A stretch of DNA of 14,022 bases, taken from contig JUNU01000366.1 of assembly GCA_001067655.1 (NCBI GenBank), positions 1 to 14,022 on the forward strand, in the 5' to 3' direction. Shown piece by piece: positions 6,695 to 13,335 of the stretch. Source of the DNA: Neisseria lactamica (lineage in GTDB: Bacteria; Pseudomonadota; Gammaproteobacteria; Burkholderiales; Neisseriaceae). The notes below the pieces were generated by a model, which saw only the letters and a list, made by a program, of their open reading frames with translations, did not search any database and had not been told where the DNA came from. The translations under genes were made by a program, and so were the position numbers. Position 1 is the stretch's first letter. Each line of letters begins with the position of its first letter.

Positions 6695-9600
6695 ATGTCT
6701 GTTGTTTTGCCCTTGCGCGGCGTTACCGCCCTTTCCGATTTCCGTGTTGAAAAACTCTTGCAAAAAGCGGCCGCACTCGGCCTGCCCGAAGTGAAACTGA
6801 AAAGCGAATTTTGGTATTTCGTCGGCAGCGAGAAAGCACTGGATGCCGCGACTGTCGAAAAACTGCAAGCCTTGTTGGCGGCGCAAAGCGTTAAAGAAAC
6901 GCCCGAAGCGCGCGAGGGCTTGCATTTATTTTTGGTAACGCCCCGTTTGGGTACGATTTCGCCGTGGGCTTCCAAGGCGACCAATATCGCGGAAAACTGC
7001 GGTTTGGAAGGCATCGAGCGCATCGAGCGCGGCATGGCGGTGTGGCTGGAAGGTCGTCTGAACGACGATGAGAAACAGCAATGGGCAGCTTTGCTGCACG
7101 ACCGCATGACCGAATCCGTGCTGCCAGATTTTCAGACGGCCTCCAAATTATTCCACCATCTCGAATCCGAAACCTTCTCCAGCGTCGATGTTTTGGGCGG
7201 CGGTAAAGAGGCTTTGGTCAAAGCCAATACCGAAATGGGTTTGGCACTCTCCGCCGACGAAATCGATTATCTGGTTGAAAACTATCAGGCTTTGCAGCGC
7301 AATCCGTCCGATGTTGAATTGATGATGTTCGCACAGGCAAACAGCGAACACTGCCGCCACAAAATCTTCAACGCCGATTTCATCCTCAACGGCGAAAAAC
7401 AGCCGAAATCCCTCTTCGGTATGATTCGCGACACGCACAACGCGCATCCCGAAGGCACGGTCGTCGCCTATAAAGACAATTCGTCCGTGATCGAAGGCGC
7501 AAAAGTCGAGCGTTTCTATCCGAATGCGGCGGAAAACCAAGGTTACCGTTTCCACGAGGAAGACACGCATATCATCATGAAGGTGGAAACGCACAACCAT
7601 CCGACCGCCATCGCGCCGTTTGCAGGCGCGGCAACGGGCGCGGGCGGCGAAATCCGTGACGAAGGTGCAACGGGCAAAGGTTCGCGTCCGAAAGCGGGCT
7701 TGACCGGCTTTACCGTCTCCAACCTCAACATTCCCGACCTCAAACAGCCGTGGGAACAAGACTACGGCAAGCCGGAACACATTTCCTCGCCGTTGGACAT
7801 CATGATTGAAGGCCCTATCGGCGGCGCGGCGTTCAACAACGAATTCGGCCGCCCCAACCTCTTGGGCTACTTCCGCACTTTTGAAGAGAAGTTTGACGGT
7901 CAGGTTCGCGGCTACCACAAACCGATTATGATTGCCGGCGGCTTGGGCAGCATTCAGGCACAGCAGACGCATAAAGACGAAATCCCCGAAGGCGCGTTGC
8001 TGATCCAACTGGGCGGCCCGGGTATGCTTATCGGCTTGGGCGGCGGCGCGGCTTCTTCGATGAATACCGGCACGAACGACGCCTCTTTGGACTTCAACTC
8101 CGTACAACGCGGCAACCCCGAAATCGAACGCTGCGCACAGGAAGTGATCGACCGCTGCTGGCAGCTTGGCGACAAAAACCCGATTATCTCCATCCACGAC
8201 GTCGGCGCAGGTGGACTGTCCAACGCCTTCCCCGAACTCGTTAACGATGCCGGGCGCGGCGCGATATTCAAGCTGCGCGAAGTGCCGCTGGAAGAACACG
8301 GCCTCAACCCGCTGCAAATCTGGTGCAACGAATCGCAAGAGCGTTATGTGTTGTCGATTTTGGAAAAAGATTTGGACACCTTCCGCGCCATCTGCGAACG
8401 CGAACGCTGCCCGTTTGCCGTGGTCGGTACGGCGACCGACGACGGACATTTGAAAGTGCGCGACGACTTGTTCTCCAACAACCCCGTCGATTTGCCGCTG
8501 AACGTCTTGCTCGGCAAACCGCCCAAAACCACTCGCAGCGACAAAACCGTGAGGTCGTATGCGACCGAAGGGAATCCCCTTGGGAAAAAACCGTTTAACG
8601 CGGGCAATATCGACATCACCGAAGCCGCCTACCGCGTTCTGCGCCTGCCTACCGTAGCCGCCAAAAACTTCCTGATTACCATCGGCGACCGCAGCGTCGG
8701 CGGCATGACCCACCGCGACCAAATGGTCGGCAAATACCAAACCCCCGTAGCCGACTGCGCCGTGACCATGATGGGCTTCAACACCTATCGTGGCGAAGCG
8801 ATGTCTATGGGCGAAAAACCGACCGTCGCCCTGTTTGACGCGCCCGCCTCGGGCAGAATGTGCGTCGGCGAAGCCATCACCAACATCGCGGCGGTCAACA
8901 TCGGCGACATCGGCAACATCAAACTTTCCGCCAACTGGATGGCGGCGTGCGGCAACGAGGGCGAAGACGAAAAACTCTACCGTACCGTCGAAGCGGTTTC
9001 CAAAGCCTGTCAGGCATTGGATTTGAGCATTCCCGTAGGCAAAGACAGCCTGTCGATGAAAACCGTGTGGCAGGACGGCGAAGAGAAAAAATCCGTCGTC
9101 TCGCCGTTGAGCCTGATTATCTCCGCATTCGCGCCTGTCAAAGACGTGCGCAAAACCGTTACGCCTGAGTTGAAAAACGTCGAAGACAGCGTATTGCTGT
9201 TTATCGATTTGGGCTTCGGCAAAGCGCGTATGGGCGGCTCGGCGTTCGGTCAGGTCTACAACAATATGAGCGGCGACGCGCCCGATTTGGACGATACAGG
9301 TCGTCTGAAAGCCTTTTACGACGTGATTCAGCAGCTTGTCGCCGAAGACAAACTCTTGGCGTATCACGACCGCAGCGACGGCGGCTTGTTTGCGACGCTG
9401 ACGGAAATGGCGTTTGCGGGGCGGTGCGGTTTGAATGTGGATTTGACTTCACTGGTTGCCAACCAAGCCGACGTCAACGAAGCCAGCATCCGCGCATTGT
9501 TCAATGAAGAACTGGGCGCAGTGATTCAAATCGCTAAACAAGATGTCGCGGCAGCAGAAGCCTTGTTCAAAGCGGCAGCGCTGCCCTTGCATACCGTTGC

Positions 9601-10615
9601 CACCATCGGTTCTGACGAAAAAATCGTTATCCGCAATCAGGCAGGCATCGTGTTGGAACAAACCCGAGCCGACCTGCAACGCGCATGGCAGGAAACCAGC
9701 CACGCCATTCAACGCCTGCGCGACAACCCCGCCTGCGCAGACAGTGAGTTCGCCCTGATTGGCGACAACGAACGCAGCGCCTTGTTTGCCGACGTGAAAT
9801 TTGATGTAAACGAAGACATCGCCGCGCCGTTCGTCAACAGCGGCGCGAAACCCAAAATCGCCATCCTGCGCGAACAGGGCGTGAACGGGCAAATCGAAAT
9901 GGCCGCCGCCTTCACCCGCGCCGGATTCGATGCCTACGACGTGCATATGTCCGACCTGATGGCAGGCCGCGTCCACCTTGCCGACTTCAAAATGCTGGCG
10001 GCGTGCGGCGGCTTCAGCTACGGCGACGTACTCGGCGCGGGCGAAGGCTGGGCGAAATCCATCCTGTTCCACCCCGCCTTACGCGACCAGTTCGCCGCCT
10101 TCTTCACCGACCCGAACACGCTGACACTGGGCGTGTGCAACGGCTGCCAAATGGTCAGCAACCTCGCCGAAATCATCCCCGGCACGGCAGGCTGGCCGAA
10201 GTTCAAACGCAACCTGAGCGAACAGTTCGAAGCGCGCCTGAGCATGGTTCACGTCCCCAAATCAGCCTCCCTGATTCTGAACGAAATGCAAGGCTCCAGC
10301 CTGCCCGTCGTCGTCAGCCACGGCGAAGGCCGCGCCGACTTCGCGCTTCACGGCGGCAAAATTTCAGACGACCTCGGCATCGCGCTGCAATACGTCGACG
10401 GACAAAACCAAGTTACCCAAACCTACCCGCTCAACCCCAACGGCTCGCCGCAAGGCATCGCTGGTGTGACCAACGCAGACGGCCGCGTCACCATCATGAT
10501 GCCCCACCCCGAACGCGTGTACCGCGCCGCACAAATGAGCTGGAAACCGGAAGACTGGACGGAACTGTCCGGCTGGTACCGCCTCTTCGCCGGAGCAAGG
10601 AAGGCTTTGGGTTAA
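6695..10615 (+). CDS. purL: Phosphoribosylformylglycinamidine synthase (FGAM synthase), large single-chain PurL
   Basis: PurL catalyses the fourth step of de novo purine synthesis: FGAR plus glutamine plus ATP gives FGAM. The 1306 residues fit the single-chain proteobacterial form (E. coli 1295). An N-terminal PurS-like domain (about 1-160) is followed by the two repeated synthetase halves, with SEHCRHKIFNADF, ETHNHPT (H300, H302) and the glycine-rich GLGGGAASS. From about residue 1050 there is a class I glutamine amidotransferase domain with nucleophile C1148 in GVCNGCQM and the H1271/E1273 pair in HPER. Similarity to E. coli PurL continues without a break from TISPWASKAT to the C-terminal ARKALG, so there is no frameshift. 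ATG 6695 fits the family start; the ribosome site is poor. Four uptake sequences lie inside the coding region. It is monocistronic, with a DUS hairpin after it. Confidence 0.98.
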   Translation: MSVVLPLRGVTALSDFRVEKLLQKAAALGLPEVKLKSEFWYFVGSEKALDAATVEKLQALLAAQSVKETPEAREGLHLFLVTPRLGTISPWASKATNIAENCGLEGIERIERGMAVWLEGRLNDDEKQQWAALLHDRMTESVLPDFQTASKLFHHLESETFSSVDVLGGGKEALVKANTEMGLALSADEIDYLVENYQALQRNPSDVELMMFAQANSEHCRHKIFNADFILNGEKQPKSLFGMIRDTHNAHPEGTVVAYKDNSSVIEGAKVERFYPNAAENQGYRFHEEDTHIIMKVETHNHPTAIAPFAGAATGAGGEIRDEGATGKGSRPKAGLTGFTVSNLNIPDLKQPWEQDYGKPEHISSPLDIMIEGPIGGAAFNNEFGRPNLLGYFRTFEEKFDGQVRGYHKPIMIAGGLGSIQAQQTHKDEIPEGALLIQLGGPGMLIGLGGGAASSMNTGTNDASLDFNSVQRGNPEIERCAQEVIDRCWQLGDKNPIISIHDVGAGGLSNAFPELVNDAGRGAIFKLREVPLEEHGLNPLQIWCNESQERYVLSILEKDLDTFRAICERERCPFAVVGTATDDGHLKVRDDLFSNNPVDLPLNVLLGKPPKTTRSDKTVRSYATEGNPLGKKPFNAGNIDITEAAYRVLRLPTVAAKNFLITIGDRSVGGMTHRDQMVGKYQTPVADCAVTMMGFNTYRGEAMSMGEKPTVALFDAPASGRMCVGEAITNIAAVNIGDIGNIKLSANWMAACGNEGEDEKLYRTVEAVSKACQALDLSIPVGKDSLSMKTVWQDGEEKKSVVSPLSLIISAFAPVKDVRKTVTPELKNVEDSVLLFIDLGFGKARMGGSAFGQVYNNMSGDAPDLDDTGRLKAFYDVIQQLVAEDKLLAYHDRSDGGLFATLTEMAFAGRCGLNVDLTSLVANQADVNEASIRALFNEELGAVIQIAKQDVAAAEALFKAAALPLHTVATIGSDEKIVIRNQAGIVLEQTRADLQRAWQETSHAIQRLRDNPACADSEFALIGDNERSALFADVKFDVNEDIAAPFVNSGAKPKIAILREQGVNGQIEMAAAFTRAGFDAYDVHMSDLMAGRVHLADFKMLAACGGFSYGDVLGAGEGWAKSILFHPALRDQFAAFFTDPNTLTLGVCNGCQMVSNLAEIIPGTAGWPKFKRNLSEQFEARLSMVHVPKSASLILNEMQGSSLPVVVSHGEGRADFALHGGKISDDLGIALQYVDGQNQVTQTYPLNPNGSPQGIAGVTNADGRVTIMMPHPERVYRAAQMSWKPEDWTELSGWYRLFAGARKALG
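7051..7062 (+). repeat. DNA uptake sequence inside purL (1)
   Basis: Exact AGGTCGTCTGAA, translated in purL as part of E-G-R-L-N within the N-terminal domain. Confidence 0.9.
7131..7142 (-). repeat. DNA uptake sequence inside purL (2), AGGCCGTCTGAA dialect
   Basis: TTCAGACGGCCT is the minus-strand AGGCCGTCTGAA form and encodes F-Q-T-A-S. It lies only 68 bases from the previous copy and has a different third-position base from the local dialect. Confidence 0.85.
9298..9309 (+). repeat. DNA uptake sequence inside purL (3)
   Basis: Exact AGGTCGTCTGAA encoding part of T-G-R-L-K, at a site where the E. coli protein as I recall it has a different, non-conserved sequence. Confidence 0.9.
10363..10374 (-). 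repeat. DNA uptake sequence inside purL (4)
   Basis: TTCAGACGACCT (AGGTCGTCTGAA on the minus strand) encodes S-D-D-L in the amidotransferase domain, the same tetrapeptide that the DUS inside clpX encodes. Confidence 0.9.
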
Positions 10616-10647
10616 CCGGCAGGTCGATTTGATTCGGCTTTAAAGAA

Positions 10648-10703
10648 AAGGTCGTCTGAAAACGATTTAGCGAACCACGTTATATCTGTTTTCAGACGAC
10701 CTT
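10648..10703. repeat. Nested DUS hairpin, copy 1 (also likely purL terminator)
   Basis: A 16-bp perfect stem of opposed DUS (10648-10663 with 10688-10703) encloses a core beginning GATTTAGCG. In the core, TAGCG (10668-10672) can pair with CGTTA (10678-10682), one G-T wobble, making a second stem inside the first. It begins 33 bases after the purL stop. The plus strand continues CATATG rather than a T tract, so its strength as a terminator is uncertain. It is the first part of a composite repeat shared with 11764-11961. Confidence 0.75.
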
Positions 10704-10737
10704 CATATGTTCTTTTGCGTATAATACCGAACCAACC

Positions 10738-10844
10738 GCCGTCATTCCCGCGCAGGTGGGAATCCAGACCCCTGCATTTCAGAAATATTTAAAGATTACT
10801 GTAAATCCAAACTTCTGGATTCCCGCCTGCGCGGGAATGACGGC
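10738..10844. repeat. dRS3-bounded Neisseria intergenic repeat, copy A
   Basis: The 107-base element has 31-base inverted arms (10738-10768 and 10814-10844) with one mismatch. Each arm holds a dRS3 sequence, ATTCCC-N8-GGGAAT (10744-10763 and 10819-10838), around a 45-base core. It matches the NIME/RS-dRS3 architecture known from neisserial intergenic arrays. dRS3 is also a known target of filamentous MDA-type phages. The core is the reverse complement of the core in copy B (11855-11961), 36 of 45 positions identical. Confidence 0.85.
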
Positions 10845-10919
10845 CTAGATTTTTTGTCTCGAACCTATATATATACAAATACACTTAATTGAATTTATAG
10901 AAAAGATTTGGAGAATCTT
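10845..10919. other. AT-rich leader of the HNH gene
   Basis: This short leader contains an alternating TATATATATA tract and several A/T-rich words. No -35/-10 pair with acceptable spacing stands out: TTGTCT at 10854-10859 has only a poor -10 at 17 bp. Transcription could come from here or from the upstream repeat. Confidence 0.4.
10910..10913 (+). promoter_or_regulatory. Ribosome binding site fixing the HNH gene start
   Basis: GGAG lies six bases before ATG 10920. An in-frame TTG at 10908 overlaps this site and has no site of its own, so ATG 10920 is preferred. Confidence 0.75.
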
Positions 10920-11738
10920 ATGTCTGACATAGTAATTTTTGAAGATATGCCAAATGATGCTGCTTTTATTGAATGGCTTAAGAACAATAAAAATGGTTTT
11001 GTACTAAACATAGACAAAGGTGGAACCCAATCCATATACCCTATGTTACACAAAGCTAGTGGTGGCTGTAACAGCTTTCCTACTGAACGAAAAGACAAAA
11101 ATTGGACGACAAACGATTCAGATTATTTTAAAGTTTGTTCCAACTCCCGTAAGAAACTCAGTGAGTGGAGTTGGAGTGAATACGATAGAGAAAACAGATG
11201 TAAAACTTGTTTTAAAAAGGAATTAGACGAAGAAAAGACAGCTTGGCTGACTGAAGAGCAAAATTTTTACACGAATTCTATCCCACACTTAGGAAAAAAT
11301 ATAGCTGAACTCGAAAACCGTTTAGCCTCCGAAACTAGCCCAGAAAAGCAAACCGAACTAAAAATCTTAATAAAAGTCCGCAGAGGGCAAAATCAATTCC
11401 GACAAGACCTACTCAAACTATATCCAAGCTGCCCGTTGACCGGTCTAGATATCGAGCCTTTACTCATTGCCAGCCATATCAAACCTTGGAGCGTTTGCAA
11501 CAATAAAGAACGTTTATGTCGCTTCAATGGTCTGATGCTCGCACCCAATATCGACAGATTATTCGATAATGGACTGATTACGTTTGATACCGACGGTACG
11601 ATAAAAATCAGCCCGACAATCGATTCGGAAAATCAAAAACGGTTAGGAATTGCTCCCGATATGAAATTAAAAATTCGACCGGAAAGCGAAAAATATTTCG
11701 AGTATCACCGCAACCACGTTTTCCAAAAAGAAGAATAA
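10920..11738 (+). CDS. HNH endonuclease domain protein (HNH_2 type, restriction-like)
   Basis: This is a predicted metal-dependent DNA nuclease of 272 residues. The C-terminal half has the HNH_2 signature: RRGQNQFRQDLL (154-165), CPLTG (171-175), ASHIKPW with H186, FNGLML with N203, and DRLFD (212-216). The last histidine of a classic H-N-H is not visible at its usual place (PNIDRLFD), as in some members I recall. The N-terminal part (26-100) has spaced H44, C50, W62, C73, C94 and C97, possibly a small metal-binding or recognition domain. The gene is strikingly AT-rich (33% G+C over 10981-11040, counted, against 68% over 10021-10080 in purL) and is bracketed by repeats, so recent acquisition is likely. 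No methyltransferase is adjacent, so it could be an orphan or type IV-like nuclease, or depend on a methylase elsewhere. Target and role are unknown. Confidence 0.85.
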   Translation: MSDIVIFEDMPNDAAFIEWLKNNKNGFVLNIDKGGTQSIYPMLHKASGGCNSFPTERKDKNWTTNDSDYFKVCSNSRKKLSEWSWSEYDRENRCKTCFKKELDEEKTAWLTEEQNFYTNSIPHLGKNIAELENRLASETSPEKQTELKILIKVRRGQNQFRQDLLKLYPSCPLTGLDIEPLLIASHIKPWSVCNNKERLCRFNGLMLAPNIDRLFDNGLITFDTDGTIKISPTIDSENQKRLGIAPDMKLKIRPESEKYFEYHRNHVFQKEE

Positions 11739-11763
11739 ATAGTGTTGAACAGTCCGTTGACTT

Positions 11764-11824
11764 AAGGTCGTCTGAAAACGATTTAGCGGACCTCGCTATA
11801 TCCGTTTTCAGACGACCTTTTTGC
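11764..11824 (+). terminator. Nested DUS hairpin, copy 2; terminator of the HNH gene
   Basis: A 17-bp perfect stem (11764-11780 with 11803-11819) of opposed DUS encloses a second, inner stem, TAGCG (11784-11788) with CGCTA (11794-11798). The plus strand continues with TTTTTG, and the structure starts 26 bases after the HNH stop, so it should terminate that transcript. It is closely similar to copy 1 at 10648-10703, including the core words. Confidence 0.8.
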
Positions 11825-11854
11825 GTCCTTTTGCGTATAAAGACCAAACCGACT

Positions 11855-11961
11855 GCCGTCATTCCCGCGCAGGCGGGAATCCAGAAGCTTGAGATTACAG
11901 AAATCTTTGAATATTCCTGAAATACAGAGGTCTGGATTCCCGCCTGCGCGGGAATGACGGC
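11855..11961. repeat. dRS3-bounded Neisseria intergenic repeat, copy B
   Basis: It is 107 bases, the same length as copy A, with perfect 31-base inverted arms (11855-11885 and 11931-11961), each containing a dRS3 (11861-11880 and 11936-11955). It stands 35 bases after the copy 2 hairpin, against 34 for copy A and copy 1. Its 45-base core is inverted relative to copy A. Confidence 0.88.
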
Positions 11962-12094
11962 GGCGAAGTGTTTTTTGGATTCCTGCTATCGGCATTCTAT
12001 CGGCGTATTCTGCAAGCAGAAGCATCATTCCGTATAATCCCCTTAGCTCCCTATCAACTATAATCGGCACATTCAGACGGCCTCTCCCGACACC
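11962..12094 (+). promoter_or_regulatory. Upstream region of the 365-residue gene, with two TATAAT boxes
   Basis: TATAAT occurs at 12033-12038 and 12059-12064, both on the coding strand. Neither has a good -35: CTGCAA at 12010-12015 (3 of 6) is the best partner for the first. Together with the hairpin and repeat before it, this accounts for the gap between the HNH gene and the next gene. Confidence 0.4.
12072..12083 (-). repeat. DNA uptake sequence, AGGCCGTCTGAA dialect
   Basis: TTCAGACGGCCT lies 11 bases before the ATG of the 365-residue gene, where a ribosome binding site would be expected. It differs from the local AGGTCGTCTGAA dialect by one base. Confidence 0.85.
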
Positions 12095-13192
12095 ATGACC
12101 CGACAAGCCTTTATCCTCAGTGATTGCGAATTTTCCGAATGCGGCGAAAAGCCTTATGCGCTGTTGACGGCGAATCCGACCAAGGAACATCACTATATCG
12201 CCCAGACCGAGCAGCGGCAGCACGCGCATAATCCGCAGGTCAGTCCGCAGAATCAGAATGTTTACAAGCTGCCTTTGTCCATGTTCCGCGAACCGGCTGC
12301 CGCCCGACGCCCCCGCTCCGGCGACAAGGTTCGCGGCGGGAGCGAAAGTCGCGGTGCGGCGGCGAGTGTCAATATCATCGGCAATCTGGCGGCGAAAAAC
12401 CTCTACACGCTGACTTTCGTCGAAAACACCGCCAACCAGTACAATTTGGAAAGCTGGTTCAACCGCCACGAAAGCGGCTACGAAGAAGCCTGCAACCATC
12501 TGCGCACGTTGCCCGAATGCCGTCTGAAAACGGGCGAAACCGATACGGTCAAAGTTCCCGAAGCATTGTGGCGGATATTGCGGCTGAAATTCCTCGGCAT
12601 CCTGCGCAATCCGCACAACCATAAAAACCTGTTTGCCCACCGTCTGCATGAGGCCGTTCGGGCGCGGCTGCCGGAGGTCGGGTTTGAGTTTGTGCGCCTG
12701 ATCAGCAAGCGCGATCCGAGCCGCATCGAAGCCATCATGCGGAACTACCGTTTTTCATTCCTCGGCTATGTCGATTGGCTGGCGGGGCTTTACGGCATGT
12801 TGAGCGAAGGCGTGGCGCAGCCGTCGCTGTTTGAGCGGCTGTTTTGTACCATATTCGCCGAACCCGATGCGGTGAAAATCGAGCTGTTCCGCTATGCCGA
12901 AAACGAGGGGCTGTGCCTGTTCGGCGACAGCAGTTTCTGCCTTCAGGCTTCGCCGAAACTCATCAGCGTCGGCGTGAATATTTCGCACGATATGTTTGCC
13001 GTCGTCCACCTGCAAACCGACCGCTGGCTTGCGTTTAAAAATACTTTCCACCACGACGCGCCGAAATTGGAAGGCAGGGTAAGGATTATCGACAGCGACC
13101 AAACCCAGCGGCTGATGTTCAACCGGCTGACCATCAGTCAGGCGCATGAAGCTGTGTTCGGCAGAAGTCCGAATATCGGCGACTATCTTTAA
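12095..13192 (+). CDS. Hypothetical protein, tentatively DUF4238-like
   Basis: I do not firmly recognise this 365-residue protein. The N-terminus holds TKEHHYIAQTEQRQHAHNP (29-47) followed by QNVYKLPL, resembling the HHYIPQ...F-LR opening of DUF4238 proteins, and the later AAKNLYTLTF...LESWFNRHESGYE (99 onward) fits the 'KNFYT...E-WFS-IE' pattern I recall for that family; function is unknown there too. Residues 68-90 are a low-complexity A/R/G/S-rich stretch that looks like an insertion or linker. There is no signal peptide or membrane segment, so it is probably cytoplasmic. No Shine-Dalgarno is seen before ATG 12095; a DUS occupies that place, so the start is tentative. GC content is high, unlike the HNH gene. 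It is convergent with the DUF4230 gene, with a shared DUS hairpin between. Confidence 0.75.
   Translation: MTRQAFILSDCEFSECGEKPYALLTANPTKEHHYIAQTEQRQHAHNPQVSPQNQNVYKLPLSMFREPAAARRPRSGDKVRGGSESRGAAASVNIIGNLAAKNLYTLTFVENTANQYNLESWFNRHESGYEEACNHLRTLPECRLKTGETDTVKVPEALWRILRLKFLGILRNPHNHKNLFAHRLHEAVRARLPEVGFEFVRLISKRDPSRIEAIMRNYRFSFLGYVDWLAGLYGMLSEGVAQPSLFERLFCTIFAEPDAVKIELFRYAENEGLCLFGDSSFCLQASPKLISVGVNISHDMFAVVHLQTDRWLAFKNTFHHDAPKLEGRVRIIDSDQTQRLMFNRLTISQAHEAVFGRSPNIGDYL
12517..12528 (+). repeat. DNA uptake sequence inside the 365-residue gene, ATGCCGTCTGAA dialect
   Basis: Exact ATGCCGTCTGAA, in frame as part of E-C-R-L-K. It is the dialect typical of N. meningitidis and N. gonorrhoeae rather than the dominant one in this window. 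Confidence 0.85.
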
Positions 13193-13243
13193 CGCTCTGA
13201 TGATGCACACACGCGCTTGATGTGAAGCGTATCGACGCTGAAC

Positions 13244-13302
13244 AAAAGGTCGTCTGAAAACGATTTGGCGAACCTACTTTCGTTTTCAGACGACCTTGTT
13301 TG
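13244..13302. terminator. DUS hairpin, copy 3; convergent terminator
   Basis: A 17-bp perfect stem (13246-13262 with 13281-13297) made of opposed AGGTCGTCTGAA copies surrounds an 18-base core, ATTTGGCGAACCTACTTT. The core shares its left half with copies 1 and 2 but is shorter and lacks the inner stem. It is flanked by TTTTG on the minus strand and TTGTTTG on the plus strand, so it can serve both the gene ending at 13192 and the minus-strand gene ending at 13336. Confidence 0.75.
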
Positions 13303-13335
13303 TACTCGGCGCTTAAGCCTTGTTTTACGCTGCCG

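Noticed and set aside
7148..9367. Open frame of 739 codons on the minus strand inside purL
   Set aside because: It is fully antisense to purL, whose protein matches its family end to end. Long antisense frames are common in GC-rich genes with strong codon bias. The translation has no recognisable domain.
10920..11738. Complete restriction-modification system
   Set aside because: No methyltransferase or specificity gene is present in the window; only the nuclease gene can be supported.
10648..11961. Possible CRISPR array or insertion sequence
   Set aside because: The repeats are palindromic DUS and dRS3 elements without regular spacers, and no transposase is encoded, so neither applies.
11783..12649. 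Minus-strand frame of 288 codons spanning the dRS3 element and the 5' part of the 365-residue gene
   Set aside because: Part of it is the translation of the repeat (RAGGNP, RLRGND type peptides), a well-known false ORF in Neisseria. The rest is antisense to the better-supported plus-strand gene.
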